Of a stretch of DNA of 64,000 bases, positions 49,081 through 61,453 are shown one piece after another. The notes beneath the pieces were generated by a model that did not search any database, had not been told where the DNA came from, and saw nothing but the letters and a program-made list of their open reading frames with translations. The position numbers and the translations under genes are program-made. The stretch's first letter is position 1, and each line of letters starts with the position of its first letter. Where the stretch lies: the NCBI GenBank assembly GCA_036571765.1, contig BROE01000023.1, positions 1,804,688 through 1,868,687 of the forward strand, given 5' to 3'. Source of the DNA: Plecoglossus altivelis (lineage: Eukaryota > Chordata > Actinopteri > Osmeriformes > Plecoglossidae).

Positions 49081-51499
49081 TATTGCTGGTGTTGGCAGCG
49101 ACGCTGGTTCAGAAACCAGTGCAGATGGTGCCCTCTTATATAAAATCAGCTGCCCATGGCATTGAAATGAAGCGTGTCGTACAATACATCAGCAGTGTGG
49201 CCAGAGGTGTCCTCAGCTACTGGACTTGTCTCCAGTACTGAAAGCTGAATCATGCTCTTGGGCTAGGCTCTCATTTGCTCCAGTTAGCCTGGTAGAGTTG
49301 CTGAATTTAAGACGTTACAGATAGATAAATGTCAGTTAAGGTTGCTCAGGCCTCGCAAGAAGAAAAGTTGCATGCGTTCTGTTGTTTGAAATGCACAGTA
49401 TTAGTGAGATGTTCCTGTGATTTTTGGATTGTGTGTTGGTGGGCTCTGAACCATGTGAAATGACATTAGCATTTCCAAACAAGCCTAATTATGGTTACGA
49501 AGCACATTTCTTGGCGTGCTTATGTCTGTCTATTTCACTTACTATATCTTTGTTTTTTACATTTACTGGTGTGACAGAGGCCTGCGAAACAGACACCTTC
49601 TCCAGCTCGGATAGTAAATCCTAAACCACTGCCCTGGGTTAGCCTGAAGGCACAAGGGCTTGCCTTAATCCAGACTCACAGAGAGCTTCTGGGGGGAGGG
49701 GGGGGGGCAATGGAGGGAATGAGTGGCCAGGGAAGGAAGTGAAGGAGGGAAGAAAAAGAAGAACAGACTGTCAGTTGGAGGTTAGAAACCTTGGCAGGAC
49801 CATGTTAATTAAAGGTTCTGTTCAGCACTTTTCAAATTAGCTGGGAAATGTTACGCAGGAGGGAAGGGGGGGCGGGTTCATCATTACCGTCGTAGCCGTC
49901 AGCGTGCGAGCCGACCCCTGACCCCGGCTGAGGGCGCTGCGTCCTTGAGACATAATTGAGCTCACCTGGAGCGGCAGTTCAACGGAGGGAGCGAGGGTTG
50001 AAGGGTGGAGGGGAGTGGAGGGGGGGGTGGGGACAATGGGAGGAGGGGGGGCCGATTTGGTACCCTGCCAGAAACGAGCCATGAATTTTTTTCTTCCAAC
50101 ACCACTTCTGTTAATCTTCACAGAAGAAAATGTCTGTCTGCCACCCCCCCCCTCACTCCATCCCAGCTCGTGTACTCTGGTAGCCAGGGGAAGAATTTAT
50201 TGGATTCCGACCATACGAGGGAAATGCCGAATTAGGAGGTTTTCACATCTGAGTGGCGGAATTCAGATTTGAGAGGTTGCCAGCCCTGTCTTAGTCTCTC
50301 TTCCATGTTGTCTGAGGCAGATTTCCCTCCTGCTCAGCTCCTGAAGCTAACCACATTTGGCATCCAGCCCTGCTGATCTGAGATGAAGATATATTCCACG
50401 AGCGCTTGTGGGGGAATACTCGAGTGTACAGGCACAGTTAGGGCCTTAGTCTTTGTTCTCGTCTGTTCTGGAGTGCTCATCCATCGATCTCTCCCTCTCC
50501 TCTTCCGGATCGCTCCCGCCCCTTTCGATTCCTGGAGGCAGCTGCATTAGCTGTATTAGCATTGGGATAGCGAAAGGCAGTGTTGTTTACTGGGATCGCT
50601 TGAAAATGCGCCGGCGAAACTCCTCCCTGACGGCGCGGTTCGACGGCTATGAGCCTCCGTTTGCGCTTGTCAAAACTCTGGTGTTTACCCATTCGTGATG
50701 AACGGTGTTGCACGCTGTATCATTACACAAGCCTAATTGGCCCTTGCCTCATCACAACCACCTATTAGCAGGTTAACGTGGTTAGCCAAAGATCATCTCA
50801 TCCAAGACGGTGGAACTCGGGAGTATCTGCCCTCTCGGAGAGTGCAGTGGGCTGTTACAGCGCGTTGCGAGATGACAGCGTTAACCCATCAGAAGGCCCT
50901 GAGCCGTGAGGACAGAGACCGAGGACAGACCCAGAAGTAGGTCGGCCTCTTGGGCGTTCGTTACGTTGTGCATATTCATAAACAGCACCCAGTTGTGGCG
51001 GTGCCGATTCGCTCAGAGAGGAAGACTTCCTCTCCGGCTCTGATTGGGAGTTGCCGACCGGTCCTGTTTCCGTGAACGCCGTGAAGCCGTGGTTTGGAGC
51101 GCGCTCCCTCGCGCTGGAAGGGTTTGCTGCTCCCGCGAGGTGACAGGGCAGTTCAAAACGCCATCTGATGACTAGACACTTTAGGCTGGATCGGCGCAGG
51201 AGAGAAACGCCTTTGCATGTGGGCCCGCTGTCCTTGAAGCGCTGTCAGTAAAGCGACGAGAGAGAGCGCGCGGGGGAACAAACACAAACTGAGTCAGTCA
51301 CCGGGATCTGAGTCGCGCTGATGGTCTAAAACATGATGCTATTCCTGTCAGTCTCTGTTATTCACTCAGCCTTAATACAATCAGACACACCAACACAGCG
51401 ATTATACAGGAGGAGGAGGAGGGATTGACCTCCCCTTAACTCACAACAGCCTGTGTTTCAGTCTCCCTCTGAATCATTTCAGGAAGTTGGTCAGAGAGA

Positions 51500-51570
51500 G
51501 AGAGAGAGAGGCAGAGAGAGACAGAGAGGCAAAGAGAGATATAGAGAGAGAGTGGCAGAGAGAGAAGGAT
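51500..51570. repeat. GA microsatellite
   Basis: GAGAGAGAG runs with GGCAGAGAGAGA interruptions. Confidence 0.88.
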
Positions 51571-52068
51571 AACTGTAATAACAGGATGGAGCCTCGCCGT
51601 TCTTCATCTGAATGGGCGAAAGTGTGCGTCCGTCAACATTTTGGCGTTTGTTTTGTCCTTTTGTTCCTTATCCACAAACATGTCCCCCGGGCTACACACA
51701 CTGCAATTTTAGTACAACAGTATTGCTACATTTGTTGCATTAATGCTCTTAACGCACATTTTCCTGGCGAAAATAGTGTCACTAATGTATGCTTTGGTGC
51801 TGCTCCCTTTGGTGCTAGCAGGTGGTGATTATTGCTGGTGTCAGCCCTGTTGATGGCTAATGAAGGAGACCCTTGTTCTCTGGAACAACCTGCCATAAAC
51901 AGCTCATTATGAGATCCCTCACCCTATATTTTACTCTCCCCTCCTCTGCAGTCTGAACAAGGTGCTCAATCGAGGAAGGAGAGGGGATGGATGTGGGGGG
52001 GAGGGGAGGCGGGAGAGAAAGACAGCGAGGGAAGATGGGGAGAGAGACCAAGAGAGGGCGACGCAATG

Positions 52069-52098
52069 TGGGGGGGGGGGGGGGGGTGGTGGGGGGGG
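52069..52098. repeat. Poly(G) tract
   Basis: G runs broken by a single TGGT. Confidence 0.95.
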
Positions 52099-53159
52099 AG
52101 CGGTACAACACAGAAGAGAAAAAGAGAGACAGAAGGGGGGCAGTCATCCAGCGAAGGTAAAACAGGAAGGGGGGGGGGATTGGAGAGGCATGTCCCGCCA
52201 GCTGATATTAAACCCAGTGCCTGGCACAGCCAGAGCGTCAGCAGAGCTAAGCCCCTCCGTGTGGCAGGTGGCAGACTCCAGGGTCGAAGGTGGCAGCTCG
52301 CCTGCCGGTGGAAGGCATTAGCCTGGCCGCTTCCTTTCTATGGTGTATTAAGCGTGACCTTGGGGCACACAACAGGCTTGCGTGCCTTCTTTCCCCGGCC
52401 TCTTGTTGAAAAATTCTATGCCTATCGATCCAATGGCGACTTCACAGGTAAACACTCGCTGTTCTCCACGGCGAGGACGAGCGGGTGGGGTGGTTTGAGC
52501 GAAAACAAGGCATGCTGTCGGAATCTTCTAGTTTCATGCCTGGCCTTGGTGCTAGGATAAGTCTCCTCCAAAGGGTTGCAGAAGTCCATCGTCAATAAGA
52601 ATTGTTGTTGAGCATAAAGAAGTTCTAAATGTAGCTACTTGATCTTTCTAATTGTGGTACAATGTCACGAGTATCTTCGCGTAAACCTTAACTAAATGTA
52701 GTTACTGGGTCGCATGGTTGTCGAGCCAAGCATGATGTAATGCGTTATTGAGGTCAGACCAAAAATGCTGAAAATCTCTGGCAGTTTCAAAGTTTCAAGT
52801 GCTAATGAAACAGAGGCCAATTGGAATCCCAAATCTTAGCTGAAATGAATCATAAATTAAAACACACTCATAGGTGCCTTGATTGGAATACCAATACACC
52901 CACAATTTCCCCTTGGGGATCAATAAAGTAACTACTCCTCCTCCCACTACTAATACCAATATTAATTCTTATTTTATACCCCATCTTGAATCGTCTTTGT
53001 CAAGGTATTTGGGGATTTGTAGCTTCTTGGCCTCAGGACAGGTTGGCAGTAGTTTCAATTGCAGGTTCAAGCTGTGACCAGGAGACTGGCTCTGGGAGGA
53101 TCATCTGCTCTCCTCATGGTTCTTCTGTGTGCTTGGCTGCTTTGCATGTTCCAAACCCC

Positions 53160-53392
53160 GTCAAACCCACCCCTCCTCGCCTCCACCCCTCCACCCTCCT
53201 CGCCTTCCACCCCTCCTCCACTCCTCCCCTCCATCCCTCCTCCCTTCCACCCCTCCTCCACTCCTCCCCTCCTCCCCTCCACCCATCCTCCCCTCCACTC
53301 CTCGTCCCCTCCACCCATCCTCCCCTCCACTCCTCCTCCCCTCCAACCCTCCTCCCCTTCTCCCCTCGCCCTCTCCTTCCCTCTCCTCTTTC
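53160..53392. repeat. CCCTCC/CCACTCCT pyrimidine minisatellite
   Basis: Variable units such as CCCCTCCACTCCTCCTCC and CCCTTCCACCCCTCC, pyrimidine-only over more than 200 bases except for scattered A. Pro/Ser-rich plus frames and Gly/Arg-rich minus frames here are not genes. Confidence 0.88.
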
Positions 53393-54986
53393 GTTGAGTG
53401 AAGATCCACACAGTCTCCAGACAGTTCCGGGCTGCCGCAGAAGGGGTCAAAGGGTCAACGACGAGGGAATCTCGCCTCTCCTTTTGTCATTGCTCAGCCT
53501 CGGATGATGTGTGTGTGTGTGTGGGTGTGTGTGTGGAGGGTGTGTGTGTTAGCGAATGCGAAGAGCGCACACCAGACTGCACGTGCATGCGCACACGTGT
53601 TTGAGAGATCTGTGTGGCTGGAGGGTGGTGGTTGGGAGAAGGGGGAAAGGGTGGGGGTGCATAAAAAGAACTACCCTTTCAAAGTCATAAAAATAGCCAT
53701 TATACTGCAGAAAATCACAGGTCGGCTCTTGGTCACCCTACATGGGGTGTGAAGTGCCGGGGTGCTGTGTGCCGTAGGGATGGTATGGTATGGGGAGGGC
53801 GGTGAGAGAGAGGGAGGGGTGGGGAGAGGGGGGTCGTATATGCAGTGGTGGCTTTATGGGCGACCAGCTGAGACCGTATGCACGGAACACGCTAATTGGT
53901 ATTCAGTGCCAGTCGCCGACAGCCTCCCACACAGTATCCGCTGCCCGCGCTCCCGTTGCCACGGTGCGGAACCCCCGCCGAGGGTTTCCTCGACGACGGT
54001 GCCCAAGCCCAGCTGCCAGAGTGGTGGCGGTGACTGCGGCGTCCTCTCCAGGAGCTCAGCCAATCCCCTGGACCGACGGCGCAAGACAATTAAAGTGGAG
54101 TCCGCGAAGGCTCTGTCTCTTTAGTGCTTCGGTTTTCTCCGGTGGTTTCCTCCTCTCTTGTCCCATTGTTCTCTTTGTCCTTTCACTGTACAGCTCCCAA
54201 CCACCATTTTCAACTGCCCATTCTGTCTATAGATAGCATGTGAAGTAAGGGAAACCTGTCTGGTCCAACACCCACCATTGGGACTATTAAGACCCCCCCT
54301 TGTTTGTTTGTTTGCATCCCACACAATAGTGGTTGTCACGTGAACACATCAGTAGGACTTGAAATCATTTTCAGGACAGAACTTTAGCTAGACTACTCAT
54401 AATATTCTCGTCGATCGTGTCCAATTCCAAACAAAAGACTTCATAGAAAGTGAAAAAGGTAGGAGTAAGATCGCGAAATAGTCTTCAGAGTTTTTAACGA
54501 TGGTAGTGTCATAAGTCATTCATGTAATTCCAAACCCTGCCTATATTGTAGGTACAGATCACCAAGGCATCACTGGTATCTGGGGTGCACACAACACGCA
54601 AGTTGCTATTCGTTTCGGTTTCAGCGTCAATAGTAGGAGAATGTCAAATGAGTCCGTTCTCGTTGGAAACACGCCGGTCTTGTGTCAGCCTAAGTTACTG
54701 TGTGCAATGGATATGTCGAAAGTCCCGGGTCGATCTGCACTTGTCCGTCTCTGATGCGAGTGGCGTGGCGGACAGGCAGAAAAAAGTTGAGCGCTTGATT
54801 CGCAAATATGCTAATGGGGGGGTTTCACAGGACTGGAGTCAGTGCATCGAGCCGCCCCCCCCTCCGCGCCGCAGCGCCGGTGATTTTAGATCAATGATTA
54901 TGGCAAGAACATGACATGCTGTCAGACGGGAAGCTTGCGAGGGAAGTCGAAATGTGTCAAGAAAAGACACAAACAACACGCTGTGG

Positions 54987-55032
54987 CCTACTCTCTCTCC
55001 CTCTCTCTCCCTCTCCCTCTCCCTCCCTCTCT

Positions 55033-55064
<32 letters not shown>

Positions 55065-55098
55065 CCCCCCCTCCCTCCCTCGCTACCTCTCCCCCTCA
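54987..55098. repeat. CT microsatellite
   Basis: CTCTCC/CTCT repeat ending in CCCTCCCTCGCTACC. It lies about 250 bases upstream of the exon at 55347, too far to be its own pyrimidine tract. Confidence 0.93.
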
Positions 55099-55346
55099 GT
55101 TAGCACACTTGTCACGGTGAAGTGACTAATTAAGCCTGTGGGCATCTCGGTTGCCGCCACACCTGGAAATAGCACGTGTGTCTATTTGCTACCAGGCTCC
55201 TGCTGTCTCGCGCGGCCAGACACAACACAGCCCACGTTGGCAGCCGCTGTTTGGCAACACGCAGATGTTACCACACGACGCCTTCCCCCAATTGTTAAAT
55301 CGCCTGACCTTTACCACCTCCCAACCCCTTGTTTTGTTTCGTCTAG

Positions 55347-55416
55347 CCGCCGAGAAGGAGAGAGCGGATCTGCAGAAAATCGAAGAGGCCTACGAGAACG
55401 TTAATGTGGAAATAAG
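55347..55416 (+). CDS. prkcsh-like: Glucosidase II subunit beta-like, internal exon (pre-MRH helix)
   Basis: A 70-base exon between a ttcgtctag acceptor and an aataag|gtacgc donor. It enters in phase 1 and leaves in phase 2. The peptide is AAEKERADLQKIEEAYENVN followed by VEIR: a charged, heptad-like helix. It aligns without gaps with the EARNKFEEAERSLKDMEESI helix of human PRKCSH, sharing the AxxxA...E..L..(I/M)E spacing and the terminal IR. The last two bases AG are completed by the G that opens the exon at 57883, giving Arg. It is separated from the previous exon by an intron of about 29 kb, far larger than I would expect for this family. Confidence 0.8.
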
Positions 55417-57882
55417 GTACGCTGGCTGCATCCAGGTAAACGGCGGGGGTGGGAAGGGAGCGGGGACGAACACTAGACATTTGTCCTGGTTTGATTTATG
55501 TGTGTCTGCTCTTCTCATGTATCTGTAGCTAAGTCAGGGCAGAAGCTTGCCTTTTAGCCGTGCCTGGGCGAGGGGCCCGTTTGCTATTGTGAGAGCACTT
55601 TCCACTATGGTGTACAAGCAGGCCTTAAAATAGCCCGCGCGCCTCTGCACAGGAACTGTGAGAAGATGCACAGTAATGAGTTTGCGCTGTGAGGCACCCA
55701 AGGCGAATTTTAATGAAGAAAAACAAATGCTACTGGTTGCCTACTGTGCACAGGAGGGCCGGGCGCTGTTCTAATTCACTTCTTAGCAACATGCTATCTG
55801 CCGGCGCGTGGGTTATCCAAACTTTTCAATGTCACATCACGAGACAGGTGTAATACACCTGGCATGTGCTCTCACACCATTGTCATTCTCCATTTCAAAA
55901 GAAATGAGAAGTGTTGCCGCGGTCACTGTGCCGAATAGCCAGTTCTTAAAGAAAAATGTCAACGTCACGATTTTTTTATTTGTCTGATTTATTTATATAC
56001 CTCCCCTGTTCTTGATTAGTTTTTCTTCAGCATAAAACAATAGTTCTCCATTTCAAGCAGACGTCTCTCTGTATGCTAATGTTAGATCACCACCATTCCC
56101 TCCAGCCACGCGATTTACATTACACAGGAAATTATGCCATTCACTTTGCACACGCATCGATGGAGAAAAGTGTGTGTGTGTGTGTGTGCGTGTGGGGGGG
56201 GGGGAGAAATCACAGGCATTTGTTTGGTGCCGGCATAACGGCGCGTGTCATGACGAGGCACTACAAGGCCTGTTTGGAGTCAGGGTCCGTTTCTAAGCAG
56301 TGGCTCTCCCTGTGAGCTGTTTGTTTGAAGCTCTCAGCCAAGAGAGCAGCAGCCATAGGTAGCTACAGTAGCCCTGGGGCACTGAAACTGTTCATTACAG
56401 CAGGGAAGCAGGACAGAACAGGCGAGCTATAGAGATGGCACTTCCAGAAAGGTCAAGCTTTCTTCCTCGAAAAGCCTATGTGAGCTTAGGGGGGGTAAAA
56501 AAAACAAGTTGGCAGTACTCCAGTTGCTCTACTTCCTCATTTGCCACCTTGCTTTAGATGCCCCCGGTCAAATTACTCATGTGCCTCCCTATCTATCATC
56601 CATGCATGGTGGAGCAACTGCTTGCCTGAGAAAAAAAACCATGGCATTCTTTTTCCAGCTTCCACACACTACCTCTCTCAATCTCCCTCTCCCTCTCTCT
56701 CTCTTTCTATCTCTCTCTCCCTCTCTCTTTCTCGTGTTGGGCGGTGTGGCGTGCTGCTGTGTGTGCGTGCTTGCAGGTGTGCCAGCCTACCAGCGTTGCC
56801 AGTTTACCCATAATGGCCCCCATGACTGCACCCTCCCCCCCCCCTATTTTAACCTGTGCTTTTGACCTGGGTGGGTGGGGGGAACCACACACTTTCCATG
56901 AACGTTGCCCCTGGGCCGAGCGCACGGCGCAGCCTCGACCCTGGGAGGGGCAAACGCGTGCACTCCTGCCAAATCGCTCACACGCTATATTGCTTTCATG
57001 ACCTCGGTCCACGCCTCCATTCCACCTTATCAGCGCGCTGGAAAGAGAACTCTACCCCCACCTATTGCGCCCTCGCCCGTTGTTAACCCCATTAGCAAGT
57101 CTGCATTATGAATATGGAAATGGCCCCTGTGCTGGGTGAGAGATAGGGCTCCGTTCCCTTATTTGCGATTAGCGAGGGAAAGCGGCTATCTGCCCAGGTC
57201 TGATAATTGGTGACATTGCATAGCAATGGGACCGAAAGGGCCACTTCATCAGAGGGGATCGGATATCCACGGAGCCAGTGTCACTCAAAGTTGTCGGGTG
57301 GAGACGCAAGTTACGATGTCAGCAAAGCCAAGAGTGTTCAGAGGCTATTATTAGCTAAATCCTTCATTGTCATGGGGAAGGACTTAAGGCGAAACTGCCA
57401 AAACTTGCCAATATTCCCAACAGCGGTCAACTGTCACATCCCTCCTCTTTTATTCATTTTATATCAGAACTTTCGGTAATAGAAATTGTTAATATCTCCT
57501 CCAAGTTGTGTGCTTAGTTTTGTTTTGTTTGTTAGAACAAATCTTAAAGTAGAGAATCTGGTACGGTTCCAACTTGACATATTAAGACTCAAATGTGTTA
57601 ATATTGCATGTGTGTTAGGTGGGTGCATCTGCTTTGAAAACGTAATTCTTCCTCAAAGAACGAACAAACATTTTTTGATATTTGACTAATCATTTCGACA
57701 CCTCCGATTATTGAGTGAGCGCGCCGTTCCTCATATCCTGAAACATTGCCCTTGAAGTCAACACATTTCTGCCTGAGAATCAGGAAGCAGCTTCCATAAA
57801 AAAAAAGAATCTACTTAGTTGTCTAGCTATCTTTAACTTTATTTGATTTTCTAAAACACTAATGTTACCTTGTCTTTGCCAG
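55417..57882 (+). other. Intron of the PRKCSH-like gene (2.5 kb)
   Basis: From a gtacgc donor to a tgtctttgccag acceptor; the junction is phase 2 on both sides. It contains a short GT/G run near 56170-56205 and a CT microsatellite, otherwise unique sequence. Confidence 0.75.
56685..56733. repeat. CT microsatellite
   Basis: CTCTCCCTCTCTCTCT run. Confidence 0.9.
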
Positions 57883-57972
57883 GGAGCTAACAGAGAAGCT
57901 GGCTATAGACTACGGTACCGAGAAGGAGTTTCTGTTCCTGGGTAGCGTCTGCTTCCAGCTGAAGGTGTATGA
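57883..57972 (+). CDS. prkcsh-like: Glucosidase II subunit beta-like, internal exon (start of MRH domain)
   Basis: A 90-base exon between a tgtctttgccag acceptor and a tatga|gtgagt donor. It enters in phase 2 and leaves in phase 2. The peptide is ELTEKLAIDYGTEKEFLFLG followed by SVCFQLKVY and a split Glu/Asp codon. In PRKCSH the same place reads L..EI.FDFGP.GEFAYLY.QCYEL, so the DYG, EF, L, S-x-C and L positions agree and the cysteine is the first of the MRH fold. MRH domains bind mannose residues on N-glycans; in glucosidase II this directs the catalytic alpha subunit to its substrate. The next expected peptide, resembling YVYRLCPF, was not found before 64000, so the rest of the domain and the ER-retention tail are likely beyond the window. 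The Gln before the Cys in the human protein, as I recall it, is Val here, which supports divergence. Confidence 0.8.
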
Positions 57973-60900
57973 GTGAGTATGCTTCAGTGTCCAGCGCTGT
58001 GCACATTCCACTGTGCTTCACTGCACTGTTTCTCTGGCAGCTACTTGAGCCACATCACACATTGTTATGACAAACACACGTATTATCCAGTCGTTGTGTC
58101 AAGCAATAGAGGTCTTTGTTCTTTGACCTCAGTTTGCTTGTAGAAAAGTTGTTTTATTTCGTGTATTCATGTTGTGGAGGTATCGTTTTTAGGAGTTTAT
58201 TTGAAAATGTTAATGAGAAGCTATCGCTGTTATGTAACCACACATCAGATGGTGCTGGTAACCAAACCAAATAATGGCAAAGTTAATATTTCCCGAGACC
58301 TTTTACCATCTGCGTGTAACGGCATCAAACCGGGGGCCACACCTGTAAGGTAACAAGAATCGCATCTGTAAATATCCAGCCGCTTAAAATGGATAATTCG
58401 GCGAACAACGAGTCACCTTAGAGGAGCAGACCGGCTAAATCAACTCGATTTAATCAACAGTGTGGCTTGTCTCCCTTCCCTCTCAGCCTCCCTGTAGCCC
58501 CTGCCGGGGAAGAATCTGTTCTCCTCAGAATTGGCTGCCAGCTGGAGCTCTCTGTGCCTGTGGGTGGTTGCAATTTTGAAAGATTGAAAGAAAATTATCT
58601 GAGATCTGCGCTGCAAATACGTTTTTCAGTCCTCTGTGGAATCTGCCGCTACCCGTGCCCGTACACACACATACAAGCACACGCAGGCACACACGCTTCG
58701 AAAATGTTTTGTACAGTGTTTAAGAGCAAATAGCACCCAAAAGTTTCTCAAAACGGTAGCCTTGATCTGTGTTTTTACCAAGTCGACTCAAGTTAAGAAC
58801 CACTTCTGTCAAAGTAGCCTTGTGATTAGTTCTGTTGTGCACATTCCCAGCAACATAGTAGTTCCGCTTGTAATTACCCTCAACACACATTCAAAAGGAA
58901 ATGTGTTTTTTACGAACTGCTCGCGAGCATCCATGTTTGAGCAAGTGTTTGCGTAGGTGTGCGTGAATGCGCGCGTGTGTGTGCAAGCGCGCTCACTGCG
59001 TAAAGCGTATCACCACAAGGGCTTGCTTAATCCAGTCCTTAAGCAGCGCAGGGAAGTTGCTGTGTCGAGCTGCCCTATTTCTCTCAATCTCACTGCCTCG
59101 GCATCTGTCCCTGAACCCTCCCAACCTCTCCTTCCCAGACACACAGCCTCACACACTCCTCTCTATTTCCGTCCTCCAAGTCACCCGAGAGCACAATAAT
59201 ATCCAGCAGGATCGTCGCCCAGGGTCCTTAGCGACCCACCAGCCCCCCCACAGCAACGCACCAGCCAGTCCTCCCCCCCCACCACACACACACACACGCA
59301 CGCACACGTACGCACACTCTCCTTGCTAGTCGCCTTGAACCGTGATCCTGAAAAGACGTGGCATTGACAGGCAGATAAACCGACCGGCAGCGTGTCTCGC
59401 TCCCTCCGCAGCCCTCCAGCAGCAAACGCGACCGAGCTCAAACCGGATTCGATAACGGACCGGAATCCTCCGCTCGCCCGCTCCGTCTTGATCATCAGTA
59501 GAAATCTGCTAACATCCACTCTTCCCTAGTGTTTAGATCTCTCTCTTTTGATTAAACTGCTCTCTCTCATCCCCCTCTCTCATCCCCCTCCCTCTTTTTT
59601 TTTCCTGAACACCAGCCAATATTGGAGAAAAATGCCCGAAGCGGTATATGTGTGCTCTGGGAGCTGGAACACTGTCTATCTTTAATATAACTAATAGTTG
59701 TACATTATTTAAATGAATGGCATTCATTTGGTACTGGTGTGCGGGTGGGAGAGTAGAAAGCCAAATGGTGGAGATTCATTTGGAGACAATGATAGGAGCG
59801 GAACAGCTCAGTATATTAGATAGGCCTAATGGAGCAAGGAAATAGAAGTGGCTGATTGCTTTTGTAGGCATGGAAACGCATATAAATGCAGTGTACACAC
59901 AGCTATACTGGCCGCACACGCACTCTTCCTACCTCAGATCCTGTTTACTGGTTTAAAGTGTCCACACCGCGTTTCCATGTTTGAAACGCTAGTCAACCGA
60001 CGGCTTCATTTTGGCCTGGCAGCCTGTTCTGAGTGTTCTACTCTGACAGCTATAGGATGTTCGGTCTCACAGCCTAAACTTTCATCGGCTTTCATTTGTC
60101 TAATTTTGTGTGTGCATAGTCTAGTGTGTGTCACTATGAATCATTCCTGTTTCGGGGGGCCCAAAAAGTTCTCTCTGATGTCTGGCCACAAAAAAAAAGT
60201 ATAATTACTTGTTTTTCAAAGAGAAAAGGGCTGCGTTTGTTGTTTAACGCTTTCAAGTGGAAAGATTAGTGGCGAGATTAGGAGTTAAATGCGCTGTAGA
60301 GGTGCACTTCAAATCGCTTTGATAGAAATCAATTCCTCTACAGGGCATAAACAACAGGGAAATAATCAGAGAGATAGCAGCATCACAGTGCATCCTCATC
60401 CTCATTGAATAGCGTTCACTATCATCCCTCGCAACAAAATCCTTATTAAGGACAGGTCACAAAGGATTAATGATACTTTACAGTACAAACAAGGTAGGCG
60501 GCAAATATGACAGGTTCTTACCTAACTTTTCCAGTTCCATCTCACATGTCTGTCACGAGACAGGGAATTTGGGAACCGGAACCTTCCTGCGCTTGCCCCT
60601 CTCAAATTGACTCGTTGCCACGGTTGACCGGATGGGCACAGCGTGGAAGGAGACACCCCATAATAAGCTCTGAGAACCAGCACCCCACCTACCGTCTCAA
60701 TATTCCTCTTGTGGATCTGTAGACGGTCCTCAAAGCAACTGAAATAGACGAGGCTGGGATTTATGCAAGCGTGTCAGGTCAGATTCCCTCAGTCTCCCCT
60801 CACGTGTCACTAAGGCGCCACCGTGTTGAATGAGTCATGCTCGGCGCTCAGCACTCGCGTATGAAAACCTGGCAGAAATGCGCACCTGTTTGGCCCTTTC

Positions 60901-61236
60901 TTGCATCTATAACATTGCGCCTGTTTTCCATCTGAAGACAGGCAGGTGTCTTTTGAGATGGTGGTTGTGTTGGTGGTGTTAGGTGGGGGGTGCAGTGATA
61001 ACCCGACTGGGCTCCACCAGACAGGGCTTCTTGTGACTCCGCTGAAGCATCCTCCACATGCACAGTTTGATCCCGTCGGCTACACAAAATACAGCAACAC
61101 CGGGATCTCCCCTCCGCCCTCCCCAGATTTTGTATCAGTTTGGCGCTTGACCTCACAGTAGGGTGCATTTTCACCGCAGACGAGGTACCACGGCTCCTGA
61201 TCCAGAAGGACCGCGACCGGCCAGGTAGGGTATGTA
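57973..61236 (+). other. Intron or downstream sequence before the transposon
   Basis: Starts at a gtgagt donor. The exon expected next, encoding a Y-x-Y-x-LCPF-like peptide of the MRH domain, is absent. A 45-base candidate exon lies at 61180-61224 and is treated as a finding, not a gene feature. Confidence 0.6.
59275..59315. repeat. CA-rich microsatellite
   Basis: Short CACACA run with CGCACGCACACGTACGCAC tail. Confidence 0.8.
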
Positions 61237-61439
61237 CAGTGAGGAAAATAAGTATTTGAACACCCTGCTATTTTGCAAGTTCTCCCACTTACAAATCACG
61301 GAGGAGTCTGAAATTGTCATCATAGGTGCATGTCCACTGTGAGAGACATAATCCTAAAAGAAGCTTTCCAGAAATCACAATATATGATTTTGTAACTATT
61401 TATTTGTATGATGCAGCTGCAAATAAGTATTTGAACACC
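61237..61439. repeat. Left inverted repeat of the Tc1-like element with two internal direct repeats
   Basis: The left terminal inverted repeat carries the direct-repeat motif AATAAGTATTTGAACACC twice, at 61247-61264 and 61422-61439. These two copies are identical. In IR/DR elements such motifs are transposase binding sites. Confidence 0.9.
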
Positions 61440-61453
61440 TGAGAAAATCAATG

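Larger units (their letters stand above)
49081..55346 (+). other. Last part of the 29-kb intron
   Basis: Contains G-rich patches (49690-49707, 50000-50050, 52069-52098), GA and pyrimidine repeats, and unique sequence. No exon recognised until the ttcgtctag acceptor at 55346. Confidence 0.6.

Noticed and set aside
51991..52560. A 189-codon plus-strand frame.
   Set aside because: Its first third is Gly/Arg/Glu from GA and poly(G) tracts and the rest has no family resemblance.
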